A stretch of 64,000 bases of DNA, taken from assembly GCA_949825045.1 (NCBI GenBank), contig OX463818.1:35170906-35234905 (forward strand). The letters run 5' to 3'. This document shows, one piece after another, positions 22,575-32,830 of the stretch (positions are counted from its first letter, which is position 1; each line of letters begins with the position of its first letter). The DNA is from Argyresthia goedartella. Taxonomy: Eukaryota; Arthropoda; Insecta; Lepidoptera; Argyresthiidae. Under the pieces are notes generated by a model that saw only the letters and a program-made list of their open reading frames with translations, was not told the origin of the DNA and searched no databases. Both the position numbers and the translations under genes were made by a program.

Positions 22575-23025
22575 CGTGTTGTAAAAGGTCTACAGCGGTC
22601 AGCGATCGATCGTTCGCGGCACAGCCGCTGCTAGGCACAGTGAGTGTACTGAGTGACGTAAGATGGCGCTGCTTTGTGTTGTATCTCAGATCTCCAATAG
22701 AGGGTGCTGCACGTTGTGAGATATATTAATCAAGATTTTTAATTATCGCTATGTAATTCAGTGATTAGTGTCCGTACTCACTGTCTCTCCAACGATGTTG
22801 CTCACGCTAGCAATGCTATTCAGTAATTAATTAGCCGCCAACAACAACGGACACTTCACCAGAATTTCTACAAAAGATATTCGATTGAGGTCTTCTCACT
22901 CCAGGATAACACTCCCACTGCTACTACCGGGCTTCTAGTATACGATGCTAACTTCACAAATCTTTTTCAAACGGAATAACTAATGTTTTTTAGGAAAATA
23001 TGGGAGAGTTACAAAAACGCAACTG
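22575..23025. other. 5' leader of element C and unassigned sequence, no gene
   Basis: Upstream of the ORF1 start on the minus strand. The GC-richer part at 22575-22720 probably is the 5' UTR of element C. The rest (to 23025) may be leader of the Ty3/gypsy element or filler. No primer-binding site or gag start is recognisable. Confidence 0.5.
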
Positions 23026-23222
23026 TCGCAGGATCCCGTTGTAGGAACGGCTCGCAGGATCGCGTCGTAGGCACGGCTCGCAGTATCACGTTGTAGGAAC
23101 GGCTCGCAGGATCCCGTTGTAGGAACGGCTCGCAGGATCCCGTTTGTAGGAACGGCTCGCAGGATCGTATTTGTATGAACGGCTCGCAGGATCGTGTTTG
23201 TAGGAACGGCTTGCAGGATCCC
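23026..23222. repeat. GC-rich minisatellite inside LTR (copy 3)
   Basis: Third copy of the GTAGGAACGGCTCGCAGGAT-type array; it forms the left edge of the truncated LTR. Confidence 0.9.
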
Positions 23223-23837
23223 GGGGTAGTGCGAACCCGGGATAAGGCCTTTAGGAGGTTCTTCTTGTTCAGAAGCTGACGTGAGACTCCAGAATTTCAG
23301 AAATGTTCCGCTTTTATACCCTTTTTGGAGAGTTCTAAAAATTATTTAAATTAAACGTAATTTTTGTGAGTGGCCAAGAGAGAAAAAGTATTTTTGTAAA
23401 AGTATTGAAGCAAACATATCAGACCGCTAACGAGTTTGAATGGACATTGCCATGACAACCAGATAAACAAAGACGTCAACAAATGTCAAAGTTTGGTTTC
23501 AGGCTCGTAATACGGAAAACAACAAAAAAACCATGAAGTAAATGAAGTAACAATGAATATAAAAAGGTAGCGCACCAGCGCGCACGAAGCCCGAGATTGC
23601 AGAGTTTCGGAGAAAGCCAAATACAAGGTCACCAAAGGTAAACCCCTTCGCTATCGATTTAGAAGTGCTGAAAGTGTGAAAATACAAAACGAAAATGATT
23701 TGTTAATGTGTTCTTATGGTTTAAAACGTTACAGGGTCCTGTGAAAATAAAGGTGATACCAAATATCAGACTGTACAGCTCACCAAGTATCCAGCTGCAC
23801 ATCCAGGAAAATGTCATGTAAGTAGCATAACACTACA
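23026..23837 (-). mobile_element. Truncated 5' LTR of the composite Ty3/gypsy element
   Basis: It matches the uninterrupted LTR from within its minisatellite to the TGTAGTG end (minus strand), but about 290 bp of the opposite end (U5 side) is missing. It abuts ATTG at 23838. The breakpoint inside the minisatellite suggests a deletion through the repeat. Confidence 0.85.
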
Positions 23838-24060
23838 ATTGATTATGGCTCAACAGGTTGTTTTTTTCAATGTAACTGCGTTTCATTATTTTTTCAAAAA
23901 TTTTTGAAAATGTTGGTAGCAGGAAAACTGGTCTATAGTTAGACGGGGCTTCAGTACTCCCTGGTTTATGATTTGGTACCACTATGGCTTTCTTCATGGC
24001 ATCAGGGAAAATCCCTGTGCTGAAAGAGAGGTTTAGAACTTGTGTCAAAGGTGTCAAATA
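23838..24060 (-). pseudogene. Non-LTR reverse transcriptase, 5' half (split by the LTR element)
   Basis: The minus strand reads LNLSFSTGIFPDAMKKAIVVP, NYRPVFLLPTFSKIFEKIM and YIEKNNLLSHNQ, the fingers of a non-LTR reverse transcriptase, and stops at the LTR. The next residues expected (QYGFR) are encoded at 8740-8755, on the other side of the Ty3/gypsy element. Confidence 0.88.
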
Positions 24061-24148
24061 ACATCCTTTATTGTTTTAACTATATTGTTTCAATAATAAA
24101 GGATGTTATCGTGTTACCTTTGACACATGTTCTAAACCTCTCTTTCAG
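24020..24148. repeat. Foldback made of inverted reverse transcriptase sequence
   Basis: Arms of about 54-58 bp (24020-24073 and 24091-24148) are reverse complements with few mismatches, separated by 17 bp. The left arm is the 5' part of the minus-strand reverse transcriptase fragment. The right arm repeats it in opposite orientation. Confidence 0.85.
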
Positions 24149-24238
24149 CCCTAGCAACCTCTCTTTCAAAAAAAGAGCATTTACATTATCAGTTCGTTTA
24201 TCCTCTACCTAACGCAAGCCAACGCATAGTGTAAAGGG

Positions 24239-24822
24239 ACACCACATGAACAATTTGTGTGGAAGACTTGGCGGCGTCTGCTTTGCGCTCAGCCGATTAG
24301 CAAGGACCGTACCCATGGACGTCGTGCGCTCGTGCTATTTCGCCACCGTACACTCTCTACTTCAATACGGCGCCGAGCTGAGGGGGCGCGCTTCCGACTG
24401 GGAACGCGCCTTCAAAATGCAAAATAACGAGCCCTAAGAGAAATAGCACGAGTTGCATGGGACGCCTCAGCTCGACCACACTTTAAGGCACGAGGGATCA
24501 TGACGCTGCCCTCCATAGTGCTCCATAGCTCCTCCAGGTAGCACTATACGTACGCGAAAATTTGGGCTCATTTAAAACGCACGGGGACATCCACGGATTC
24601 AACACATTGAACGCCGACCATGGGAAGCTCGTCATTCCACACCGCACATTGGAGAAAGCTGCCAGGCTCACCCATATCTCGGCCCGTCTCAATCTATAAT
24701 CGTCTGCCGGACGACATCACTTCCGCTCCTAGCAAATCTTTAAATTCAGACTGAAACAAGCCAGCGGGCTTGTCGAGCAATCGTTCTACCACTATAATGA
24801 ATTTCTTACGCCGAGCGTATAA
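24239..24822 (+). pseudogene. Non-LTR reverse transcriptase C-terminal remnant
   Basis: The plus-strand frame 24246-24437 shows NNLCGRLGGVCFALSRLAR and ATVHSLLQYGAEL, the thumb of a non-LTR reverse transcriptase. After frameshifts it continues with a segment near 24690-24760 (YNRLPDDITSAPS..FKFRLKQ), the usual C-terminal motif, and a stop at about 24821. Polymerase core absent. A different family from the minus-strand fragment at 23838. Confidence 0.75.
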
Positions 24823-24824
24823 TT

Positions 24825-25218
24825 AGGGTTCCGTACCCAACGGGTAAGAACGGAACCCTATTACTAAGACTTCGCTGTCAGTCCGTCTGTCACCAGGCTG
24901 TATCTCAAGAACCTAGCTAGCTAGAGAGTTGAAATTTTCACAGATTATGTATTTCTGTTGCCGCTATAAAAAAAATACTAAAAAACAGGATAAAAGAAAT
25001 ATTTAAGGGGGCTCCCATACAACAATTCTTTCAATACCACATACAAACTTATGGATGCACCTGGTTACGTACATGGAGTGTGAAAGTAACCGCACCAATA
25101 ACTTTGTAAACAATATTTTGCTGTGTAAAATCCAAACTATTCACTCCACACCATCGCTTCCATTGAACGGTGGTACGGAACCCTTCGTGCGCGATTTAGA
25201 CTCGCACTTGACCGGTTC
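24825..25218. repeat. Dispersed GGTTCCGTACCC repeat, copy a
   Basis: About 390 bp beginning AGGGTTCCGTACCC, with CTATTACTAAGACTTCGCTG, a CTGTCACCAGGCTGTATCTC block and an end GCGATTTAGACTCGCACTTG. The copy at 38613-39020 is nearly identical. I know this repeat as very common in lepidopteran genomes; its mechanism class is not assigned here. Confidence 0.85.
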
Positions 25219-25260
25219 TTTTTAGTCTATTGACATTATTTTATTATTTTTGTTTTTAAT

Positions 25261-25716
25261 TTTAGACATAGACATAGACATTTATTTATTCACTGGACAA
25301 AATATGGTACATCAACGGGATAACTTTACAGACAGATAAACGACATTAGATTATAGAAGAAAACACATACTTTCTAAATAAAAGAAAAGGATGATGTACG
25401 CATGCTTCACCAGTGAAATGGCTCTAACTCAGCATAATGCTACAACAGGGCTGCAGAGCTGATTTTCAGTCAAAACCATATGATATCCGTAAACCGTTTT
25501 ATTACTATTATCAATTATCATTATCTCTGACTTTCTATTAAATTCAAAATTGTATTGACAGTATTTTATTGACATGTAATTTATTATTTAAATTGAATTT
25601 GAATATTGACTGATATTTTTTGTAAACTCCAAATTTAATATTATAAATTTAATTTACATGCAATGAAAGTTATGAATAAAAAACTTATCTTATCTTATCT
25701 TATCTAATCCCTGCGG
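25261..25716 (+). mobile_element. Non-LTR/SINE-like 3' ends with TTATC tail
   Basis: It begins with TAGACATAGACATAGACATTTATTTATT and ends in a tail of TTATC repeats (25686-25707) after AATAAA-like sequence. The layout is that of truncated CR1-like 3' ends. No coding part remains. Confidence 0.55.
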
Positions 25717-25779
25717 CCCCTCCGGCTATTGCGTCTAGCCTTCGTCTTCGTGTTCAATCTGACATTTGAAGGAGATGGA

Positions 25780-26035
25780 TTGGCACACGTACACACACAC
25801 ACTCACATACAGGCAGACAGATAGACAGACGCCCACACATACACACAGACGTAAACTCCAACGTCTTCAACGTCGTCTCTGACTTGTACCATATCACCAA
25901 AATCCGTCCTCCGTTTGAGAGCTAGGGCGCCACACAGTAGACACACACACAGACACACCCTCATACACACACTCACACACACTCACACACCCTCTCTCTC
26001 AAACACACACACACACAGAGACACACACACCCTCA

Positions 26036-26072
<37 letters not shown>

Positions 26073-26080
26073 ATAGACGC
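25780..26080. repeat. (AC)n microsatellite region
   Basis: Imperfect ACAC repeats interspersed with AGAC and CTC, longest pure run at about 26039-26069. A short related stretch is at 26300-26345. The minus-strand open frame over it is not a gene. Confidence 0.9.
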
Positions 26081-26384
26081 CTCAAATTTAGAACAACACT
26101 CATATATTTCGTCGTCTGGGGTTGAAAAGTCTAAAATTTGGTTGACTTGTGCCCTTGTTAAGCTAATAAGTTTCGAACTACTGATCCGATTTTGATTTAT
26201 CATAGCTAAGAACCATCGCAAGGAAGAATACTATCATTTACAAAAAACCGCATTAAAATCCACCGTCCACCTCTTTGAGCTCTAGAGTGCCACGGACAGA
26301 CATAAACACAGACACAAACACACACACAGACAAACAGACAGACACTTATAATACCCCTCTTTGACGTCGGGGGTTAAAAAGAGA

Positions 26385-26775
26385 AGTCCTGACTCATTCA
26401 CTGATTCATCAACGCCCAGCCCAAACCCTGCAACCTAGAAAGGTAAAATTTTGCATAGAGGTTCCATTTATAATGTAGACAAAGAATAAGGGATTTTTAA
26501 AATTCCACCCCTAAGGGTAAAATGGGGGGTTAAAGTTACTATGAAAGTCCGTCAGTTTTGAATTTAGAATCATCAAATTTTGTGTTGAAGCTGACGATTG
26601 AAAATTAATGAACACATGTCTCAGCATTTTTTGAATTCTACCCCTAAGGGGGTAAAATATGGGTTGCAAGTGTTTATGAAAGACTGTCAGTTTTGAAGTT
26701 AGAATCTTCAAATTCTGTGTTTAGAGTGACGTTTAAAAATTAATGAATATGTGTCTCAGAGTTTTGTAAGTACAG
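26385..26775. repeat. Dispersed repeat with two internal tandem units
   Basis: The stretch 26511-26770 is a tandem pair of about 130 bp units, each with CCCCTAAGGG, AAATGGGGGGTT or similar, GTCAGTTTTGAA(T/G)TTAGAAT and AATTAATGAA. No gene; the minus-strand frame at 26511-26711 reads through the repeats. Confidence 0.7.
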
Positions 26776-26807
26776 TCAGCATCAGATATATGTGAGCAGG
26801 TTAGCTA

Positions 26808-27009
26808 CTCAAAAATATCTACACATCTTAACAAATCAGAAATATCGATACAGCCAAAGTGACAAATTTATGTCAACACCCTCAGAGTTAACTTGGATGT
26901 TGACATAATTTGGACACTTTGGATGTATCAATATTTCTGATTTGTTAAGATGTGTAGATCTTTTTGAGCTCAGCAAAGTGTTGCAGATCTTCTGCAACAC
27001 TTTGCTGAG
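26808..27009. repeat. Foldback (MITE-like) plus terminal perfect palindrome
   Basis: Arms at 26808-26880 and about 26900-26970 are inverted copies with mismatches (CTCAAAAATATCTACACATC and its complement). The element ends in a 41 bp near-perfect palindrome at 26969-27009 around CAGATCTTCTG. No coding capacity. Confidence 0.8.
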
Positions 27010-27137
27010 TTAGACCCTTTCTTTATTTGCAATGCATGTTTTAATGTTTAGTGCTGCTGAATGAATTGGTTGTCTGTAATTATAAACGTGTGTTGTGACA
27101 TTGAATAAAGTGATTATCTATCTATCTATCTATCTAT
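27010..27137 (+). mobile_element. Non-LTR 3' end with (CTAT)n tail
   Basis: About 100 bp of 3' UTR-like sequence ends in GAATAAAGTGATTATCTATC and five to six CTAT units. This is the usual look of a severely 5'-truncated non-LTR insertion. Confidence 0.6.
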
Positions 27138-27587
27138 TTTCCAAAAATAATATAATACTGCCCCGGAGAGTATATAATATTATAAATTAAAGAGATAATT
27201 TCTGAATCTGCCTATAAATAAATTTATTAATTACATTATATAAATAATATAAGCAGCGTGAGATGGCAGGCCAGCATACACACATATATATCGCCCAAAA
27301 GAGCAAATTGCAGGTAGAAAGCCTTCGGCATATACCGAGGCCCTGGCTCAGAGTTAAATCGATAATCGATAACTGTATGTACACAAACACTGGGGTTATT
27401 TTTAGTCCGTATACCACACGAGCTGATGCCTGCTCAATGTGTAGGGACCCGGACATAGCAGGGAGGTCTGACTCCTGGGCCATTAACTCATGGGCTGTTA
27501 ATACCATTTTTTCCCCTTACAGAACAAAAAAGGCCAGCTCATTATAGATGCAACATTTGTCTCGATAACACGTCTAACGATCGTTCG
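27138..27587. other. No gene recognised
   Basis: Two overlapping frames on opposite strands (27187-27507 and 27263-27547) have no recognisable domain. This could be non-coding start of the following element. Confidence 0.5.
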
Positions 27588-29440
27588 TTTACCCTCGCGA
27601 CTACGACTGTTTTTCGCTGCTTCGTAAACGGCACAAAAAACTTCAAAAGCTATGCTGGAATAACTACAGGGTAAAATGCAATGCTGCCATCACTATTGAT
27701 CCTAAAAAATTCTGGCGGTATGCAAAGGATCTTCGTCGCGATCACGGACTACCTGCGCAGATAACGTATGGTTCTCGCACGGCCAATGGTGGCGAGGAGG
27801 CTTGCGAGGTGTTTTAGATTATTTTTTGTCAGTCTATGTCGACTCGCCTGGTACACATACGGCCCCTACCGAATCGTCGAACCCGCTTAGTTGCATAGGC
27901 TCCATTGAGTTAGATAAGGACCTCGTCCTGAAGTACCTGAAGCAAATCAATACCAACAAGGGGGCTGGCCACGACAATATTCCGCCATTATTCATAAGAA
28001 GATGCGCAGAACATCTGGCTACTCCATTGAGCATTATTTTTCAAAGATCTTTAAGGGAGAACATTTTCCCCTGTCAATGGAAAAAAGCATTCGTCGTGCC
28101 TATTCACAAGGGTGGATCCAAAAGTAGTGCGAAACAGTATCGCCCGGTATCCATACTCCCTGTTTTTAGCAAGACATTTGAGTTGATCGTCCATGACCAA
28201 ATATACCCCATTGTATCACGTAGCATCCCACCCGCTCAATATGGTTTTATGCGTAAGCGCTCTACTGTTTCTAACTTGGTCGAGTTCGTAGATGCTGTGG
28301 CTGCTAACATGGATCAAGGCATCAAGGTACACGCCGTGTATACCAATTATTCCAAATGCTTTGATAGGCGTAGACACGATGTTATCATCAATATGTTAAC
28401 CGAAATCGGCATACACGGTGATTTGCTTAGGTGGATCGACTCGTACCTTCGAAATCGTAGCCAGGCGGTCAGAATTGGCTGCTACAAATCGCGTTCTGCT
28501 CCTATACCATCCGGAGTCCCCCAGGGTTCCCATTTAGGACCACTTCTATTTAATGTGTGTATGTATGATTATATATCTAATTGCTTCAGTTTTGCCCATT
28601 TCCTCATGTACGCAGATGATACTAAAATTTACATGCCTATTGCCACGGAACAGGACTGCATAAAACTCCAGGATGATCTCTGTAGGCTCTCGGACTACTG
28701 CAAACGTAACAGCCTGGATCTGAACGCTGTGAAATGCCAGTGCATCACCTTCTCTAGGAAACACACAAGCATCGATTTCCAATACAGACTAAATGACCAC
28801 ACCCTGAATAGAGTTACCGAAATCAGAGACCTCGGCGTAATACTTGACTCCAAACTTACGTTCATACCACATTACGATAACATTATATCTAAGGCGGTCA
28901 AAATGTTAGGTTTTATATATCGTGCCTCTAAGCCGCTACGCTCGTCTCTTGTGCTAAAAACGCTTTATTTTGCTTATGTGCGTAGTGTACTCGAGTATGC
29001 GTCGCCGGTTTGTTCACCGAACTATTCAACACATTCCGAAAGGATTGAATCGGTACAAAATAGATTCATTAAACAATTAAATTATATGTCTGGTTCTTCG
29101 GAGTGCACTCGCCAAGAAAGCTTGGAGAATCATTCAATTATGCCATTGGTAGACAGGAGAACATTGGCTGACATGAAACTTCTTCATGACGTAGTTAGCT
29201 ATCGCATCGATAGTAGTGCATTAGTGAGCAAGTTGTTACTGCGCGCCGCCCCCCCGCGAGCGCGCCGGCGCTTCCCAGCGTGCTCACACACGCCCGCGCG
29301 CGCGCTGGCTACGCTGCCAACTCACCTTTGAACAGAAGCATCGATGTTTACGAAAGACACTTTTCCGACCTGGACATTTTTCTGTTGAGTCGTCCTAAAT
29401 TCGTGCTCCAAATAAAAAAGGAACTATTGGGGCGGATTAA
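27588..29440 (+). pseudogene. Non-LTR ORF2 reverse transcriptase (element E)
   Basis: It begins at about 27588 in the linker after the endonuclease (RKRHKKLQKLCWNNYRVKC, DPKKFWRYAKDLR), shifts frame at about 27815, and reads openly from 27802 to 29331. Motifs: AGHDNIPPLFI, FPCQWKKAFVVPIHKGGS, YRPVSILPVFSKTFELIV, AQYGFMRKRSTVSNL, VYTNYSKCFDRRRHDVI (a degraded Asp box), IPSGVPQGSHLGPLLF and the catalytic LMYADDTKIY. A GC-rich anomaly at 29245-29325 changes the C-terminus, which resumes in another frame (YERHFSDLDIFLLSRPKF) and stops near 29445. It resembles element C (18528-20783) closely. The Asp box loss shows it is dead. Confidence 0.9.
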
Positions 29441-29866
29441 TAATTAATGTGTCATGAGACGGACTAAAATATACCAGTGCTAGATTAGTAGCGTTGATAA
29501 CACTTCCGGAACATCCACACCACACAACACAACTACAGTAACTCACCCTGCTTAGTGGGCAACCTGCCCGAAACCCGAACCCAAGACCTTGGTCGTAGGG
29601 CTAAGCAGGTACACAGTACACTCACTCACCCCACATACATGTTGCCATATTCACACATTTTTGAAGCATTTTTGCAATTTTAATTTTTCTTTGTTTTACT
29701 TATTTACTTTACTACTATATACTACTTTACTTTATTACCTTATTGAAAGTTTATAGATCGCACTGATTCGTAATTGGCATTTAATGTTTTTAATATTGAT
29801 TGTATTATTTATTTACATATGCTGTGAATTAGCAAATAAACAAATGAAATGAAATACTTAAAATCC
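29441..29866 (+). mobile_element. 3' UTR of element E with AAATG tail
   Basis: Non-coding sequence after the ORF2 stop, ending in AATAAACAAATGAAATGAAATAC. The part 29560-29612 is similar, in inverted orientation, to 7463-7512. Confidence 0.6.
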
Positions 29867-30449
29867 AAAATTTCAAGTCTGTGGGTCATTTAGTTCCGAA
29901 GTTAAGCGAAAGCAAAGTTTCGCATTTGTGACACTCACTCACTCATGATCATCAGAATAGAACTAGTACTTCCCACTAACTCAGAGAGCTGAAATTTGGT
30001 ACAGAGTTAGGGTTTAAGGGCCACATAAAGGGAAAACTATAAAAACTAGGATAATCGAAGATCTGGAGTACCTGGTGACCCTGATTAGGAAACACAAGAG
30101 CTTGGTTTTCTCATGGTATAGATTCGGTTTATACCGTTTTCATATCTCGAAAATCTAATAAAATAAATCAATATGCCCACGTTTCTACAAAAAGAAGTGA
30201 AATCCCACCAAAAACATTCTGTAAAAAACTAGCCAAGTCTCGATGGAGCTGCTTGTTTATCTCTAAAAAGTAATGAAATCTAGACAAAGTCGTGGCAAGT
30301 CTAAGGTTCTTTACTGCGATTTCTTTATTATTATAGTTATTGTTGTGTGACTTAGCCGTTAAACATTCTGTGGGATATCTTTGTCTTTTAGGATATTACT
30401 AAGTCAGATTATACATTGGTATCATATTATCAATATGTTGTTTCAGGTT
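29867..30449. other. Non-coding stretch with a dispersed repeat
   Basis: The first 190 bp (TTCAAGTCTGTGGGTCATTTAG...CTAACTCAGAGAGCTGAAAT) looks like a dispersed repeat. The rest is AT-rich. No coding frame. Confidence 0.5.
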
Positions 30450-31191
30450 TCAAGTACCGAATAAAGGACGACTCTTGTACGAAATTAGAAGCCTGGTAAC
30501 TCTTCGTGTTGCTTTTGTTGCTCTTCGTAATTTCATCATTGTCATGCAAAACTGATCTTCAATAGAAATATATTGAATATGACTTCCATAGTATTTAATT
30601 AAATGAGCCATGGGACTTAATGTTGAGAATACAAAATAGAACTTTGCATAGGTTTCAAAGCCAGTATAGAAAGTAATTACACTATCATTGTCTTTATATC
30701 TCTCTATAGATCCATAAATTTGTTCGAAGTTCACTTGAGTGCTCTTTGATTCAGCTGATGAACTAGATTCTTTTCTTGTAGGCAGCTCAGCTTGTGGGCC
30801 AACGGGTATTTCTATTTCACCCTGTACTGTGAATTGTTCATCTCTAAATTGAACTTCCCACTTGTGTTGGGTTTGGATGCCACTGGGTCCAGGTATTTCA
30901 TCACCACAAAGCGTTTCAAAACAAAGTTTCTTGAGACTTCTCTGAAGCTGACTATCCGATCGTTGTCGTTGTTGTTGTCGTCTACCCTTTGTGTATAGAT
31001 TTATCACCTGTATACGAATTGAGTCCATAATAAGCTTCAGTTAGAAAATGGGCATCAGATAACCTTGAAGAAGTACTAGCATTCCATTTTTTTCTACGAA
31101 GAGCTTTCTCCCACATTTTTCTTCTTTTAGCTTCTTTGGGGAATAAATGAATCCCCGTATTTATGCAATCAACAGCTGCACAAAGAGTCAT
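30450..31191 (-). pseudogene. THAP-domain transposase remnant
   Basis: The N-terminal frame (30982-31191) reads MTLCAAVDCINTGIHLFPKE, then RRKMWEKALRRKKWNAS and LSDAHF: a THAP zinc finger in which the Cys expected before HF is Ser. After a frameshift near 31020, the frame 30450-31028 has a basic linker and ends in a helix-turn-helix-like segment (SIEDQFCMTMMKLRRATKA) typical of the start of DDE_Tnp_4-type transposases. No DDE catalytic core is present. THAP plus this segment is known from both transposases and domesticated host proteins; the frameshift and missing Cys argue for a dead transposon copy. Confidence 0.7.
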
Positions 31192-31314
31192 TATAAGAAA
31201 TTATTCATAAACCAATTGGTTTGTTTACATAATTAGTAAGGAGAACTGTCAAATTCATGGAACACTCAACACTGGTGACATCTGAAGTGAGCAAAAGGCA
31301 GTTTTTAACCCCAT

Positions 31315-31671
31315 TCAATCACAATTTGCTATCTGCTTTTTGAAAGTAAACAAAGATTTGTCAAATAAATCAACGTGACTAAAATTGTTATTGTAAGATT
31401 TACAACTACGCCTAATATAACTATTGGCCACGTAACAACTCTCGCTATTCTTAATTGAGAAAAGTGACTTCTTTCTAAAACTGCGTTCTTTCCTGCTAGG
31501 TACTCTTAAATACAATTTTGGGAGAAGATCTGGAGCATCAGTATAGTTCTGAAGTAGTTTATATAAAAAGAGTAAATCCGCACGCTGACGACGATAGACT
31601 AGCGAGGTAACCTTATGACGTTTTGAAGACGTGACGTAATCAGAATATGCAAAACCAGTCCGAAAGTCCAA
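31315..31671 (-). pseudogene. Non-LTR reverse transcriptase C-terminal remnant
   Basis: The frame reads RRQRADLLFLYKLLQNYTDAP, LYLRVPSRKERSFRKKSLF and DLFDKSLFTFKKQI, the C-terminal region of jockey/CR1-like ORF2. The polymerase core is absent, as expected from 5' truncation on the minus strand. Confidence 0.75.
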
Positions 31672-31740
31672 AGATTTTACAAATTTTTTTGTAAGTTTTC
31701 AATCCTATTGATATATTTCTTAAAGAAAAGATTCCACACA

Positions 31741-32741
31741 GTACTCGCGAATGCAAGATTGCTACGAACTCATAAAGACATCAGAGGAAACTTCAACATG
31801 ATGGGTGGAGTCACCGTGTTGTTAGCTGGAGACTTCCTTCAGATTCTGCCTAGTGCCAAGGAGAACCCGAGCTGACGAAGTTAAAGCTAGCATTAAGGCG
31901 TCAAAACTTTGGTCCTTAATAAAAAAAAACTCCAGCTTAAGAAAAACATGCCGGTGCACTTGAAGCGCGATATTTGCGCTGGACAATTCTCCGATCTCCT
32001 CCTTAAAATAGGAAGTGGAGAATATCCGGAAAGTTAAATCAAAATTACAATTCCACCAAATCTAGCCTCAGTTGTGTCAACTGTTGACGACTTAATAGCT
32101 CAAATATATCCAGGTTTCACAATCTACACAGTAAATCCATGAAATTGCTGTGCAAACGTACGATTCTGACTCCTAAAAATGATCAGGCTTCCGTCATTAA
32201 CGACATTTTGTTAGTCATTCGAAGGTGCAGAATACCAGTACAAGTCTGTAGATACTATAGTATATAGATACAGATGATGCTGTACAATATCCTGTGGAGT
32301 TCTTCATGCGCTCAACCCACCTGGTCTACCGTCTCACACACTTATCCTCTAAGTGGATACTCCAGTCATGCTATTGCGAAATCTCAATCCACTTAGTTGT
32401 GTAATGGGACGTTACGCGTGAAAGCCTTAGAAATCGTGGTAGAGGCCATTTTATTTACTAGCTGTCAGTGCTCGATGTCAATCTGTATATATACCGCGGA
32501 TACCCTTATACCGTCGGAATACCCATTTGAGTTTAAAAGACTACAGTTCCCTCTTAAGGTCTGTCTCGCAATGATGATTAATAAGTCTCAGGGTCATTCA
32601 CTGAAAACAGCAGGAATTGATCTTAGGGGAGACTGCTTTTCGCACGGCCAGTTTTACGAGGCCTGCTCGAGAGTAAGCTCACCTAGGAGCCTGGTCGTAT
32701 TAACATCTGAGGGCAGAACCTCTAAAGTAGTAAGTATATAA
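31741..32741 (+). pseudogene. Helitron helicase C-terminal remnant
   Basis: Successive frames read DIRGNFNMMGGVTVLLAGDFLQILP (Walker B region of the Pif1-like helicase), VKASIKASKLWS, LLKIGSGEYPES, DDLIAQIYPG, then from 32397 onward FEFKRLQFPLKVCLAMMINKSQGHSL and GDCFSHGQFYEACSRV, the last conserved helicase motifs. At least four frame breaks or stops interrupt it. The rep nuclease and helicase N-terminus are missing. It would have unwound DNA for rolling-circle transposition. Confidence 0.85.
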
Positions 32742-32751
32742 AACAAAAAAG

Positions 32752-32830
32752 AAACCGTGTTACTACAAAAATATTATACAGCGTTTAACCTCAAAACAAA
32801 CGTCAAATCCCATACGTTTTCGTTTTTAAA
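32752..32830. repeat. Short dispersed repeat, third copy
   Basis: It reads CCGTGTTACTACAAAAATAT, CAGCGTTTAACCTCAAAACA, then ...CGTCAAATCCCATACG. It matches the tandem pair at 7277-7430. Confidence 0.7.

Larger units (their letters stand above)
18121..22730 (-). mobile_element. Non-LTR retrotransposon C inserted into gag
   Basis: A nearly complete two-ORF element: ORF1 (22574 to 21488) with a PHD-type zinc finger, and ORF2 (about 21240 to 18528) with endonuclease and reverse transcriptase. The 3' non-coding end lies at 18121-18527, next to the truncated gag. The exact 5' end is uncertain (22650-23025), since no target duplication could be identified. Confidence 0.82.
8756..23837 (-). mobile_element. 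Composite Ty3/gypsy retrotransposon with nested insertions
   Basis: The outer limits are two LTR ends with the shared terminal TGT...ACA pattern and ATTG on both sides. In minus-strand order it holds a truncated 5' LTR (23026-23837), a gag remnant, protease, reverse transcriptase, RNase H, integrase, a polypurine tract and the 3' LTR (8756-10713). It is swollen to 15 kb by three later insertions at about 18121-22730, 11625-14769 and 8990-9830. The 5' LTR lacks its left part, and no gag N-terminus or primer-binding site was found. The element cannot be autonomous. Confidence 0.85.

Noticed and set aside
26033..26221. Frame with a Cys-Val repeat
   Set aside because: Translation of the (AC)n microsatellite.
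27187..27547. Overlapping frames of about 100 codons on both strands
   Set aside because: Neither has a recognisable domain, and each could be the shadow of the other.
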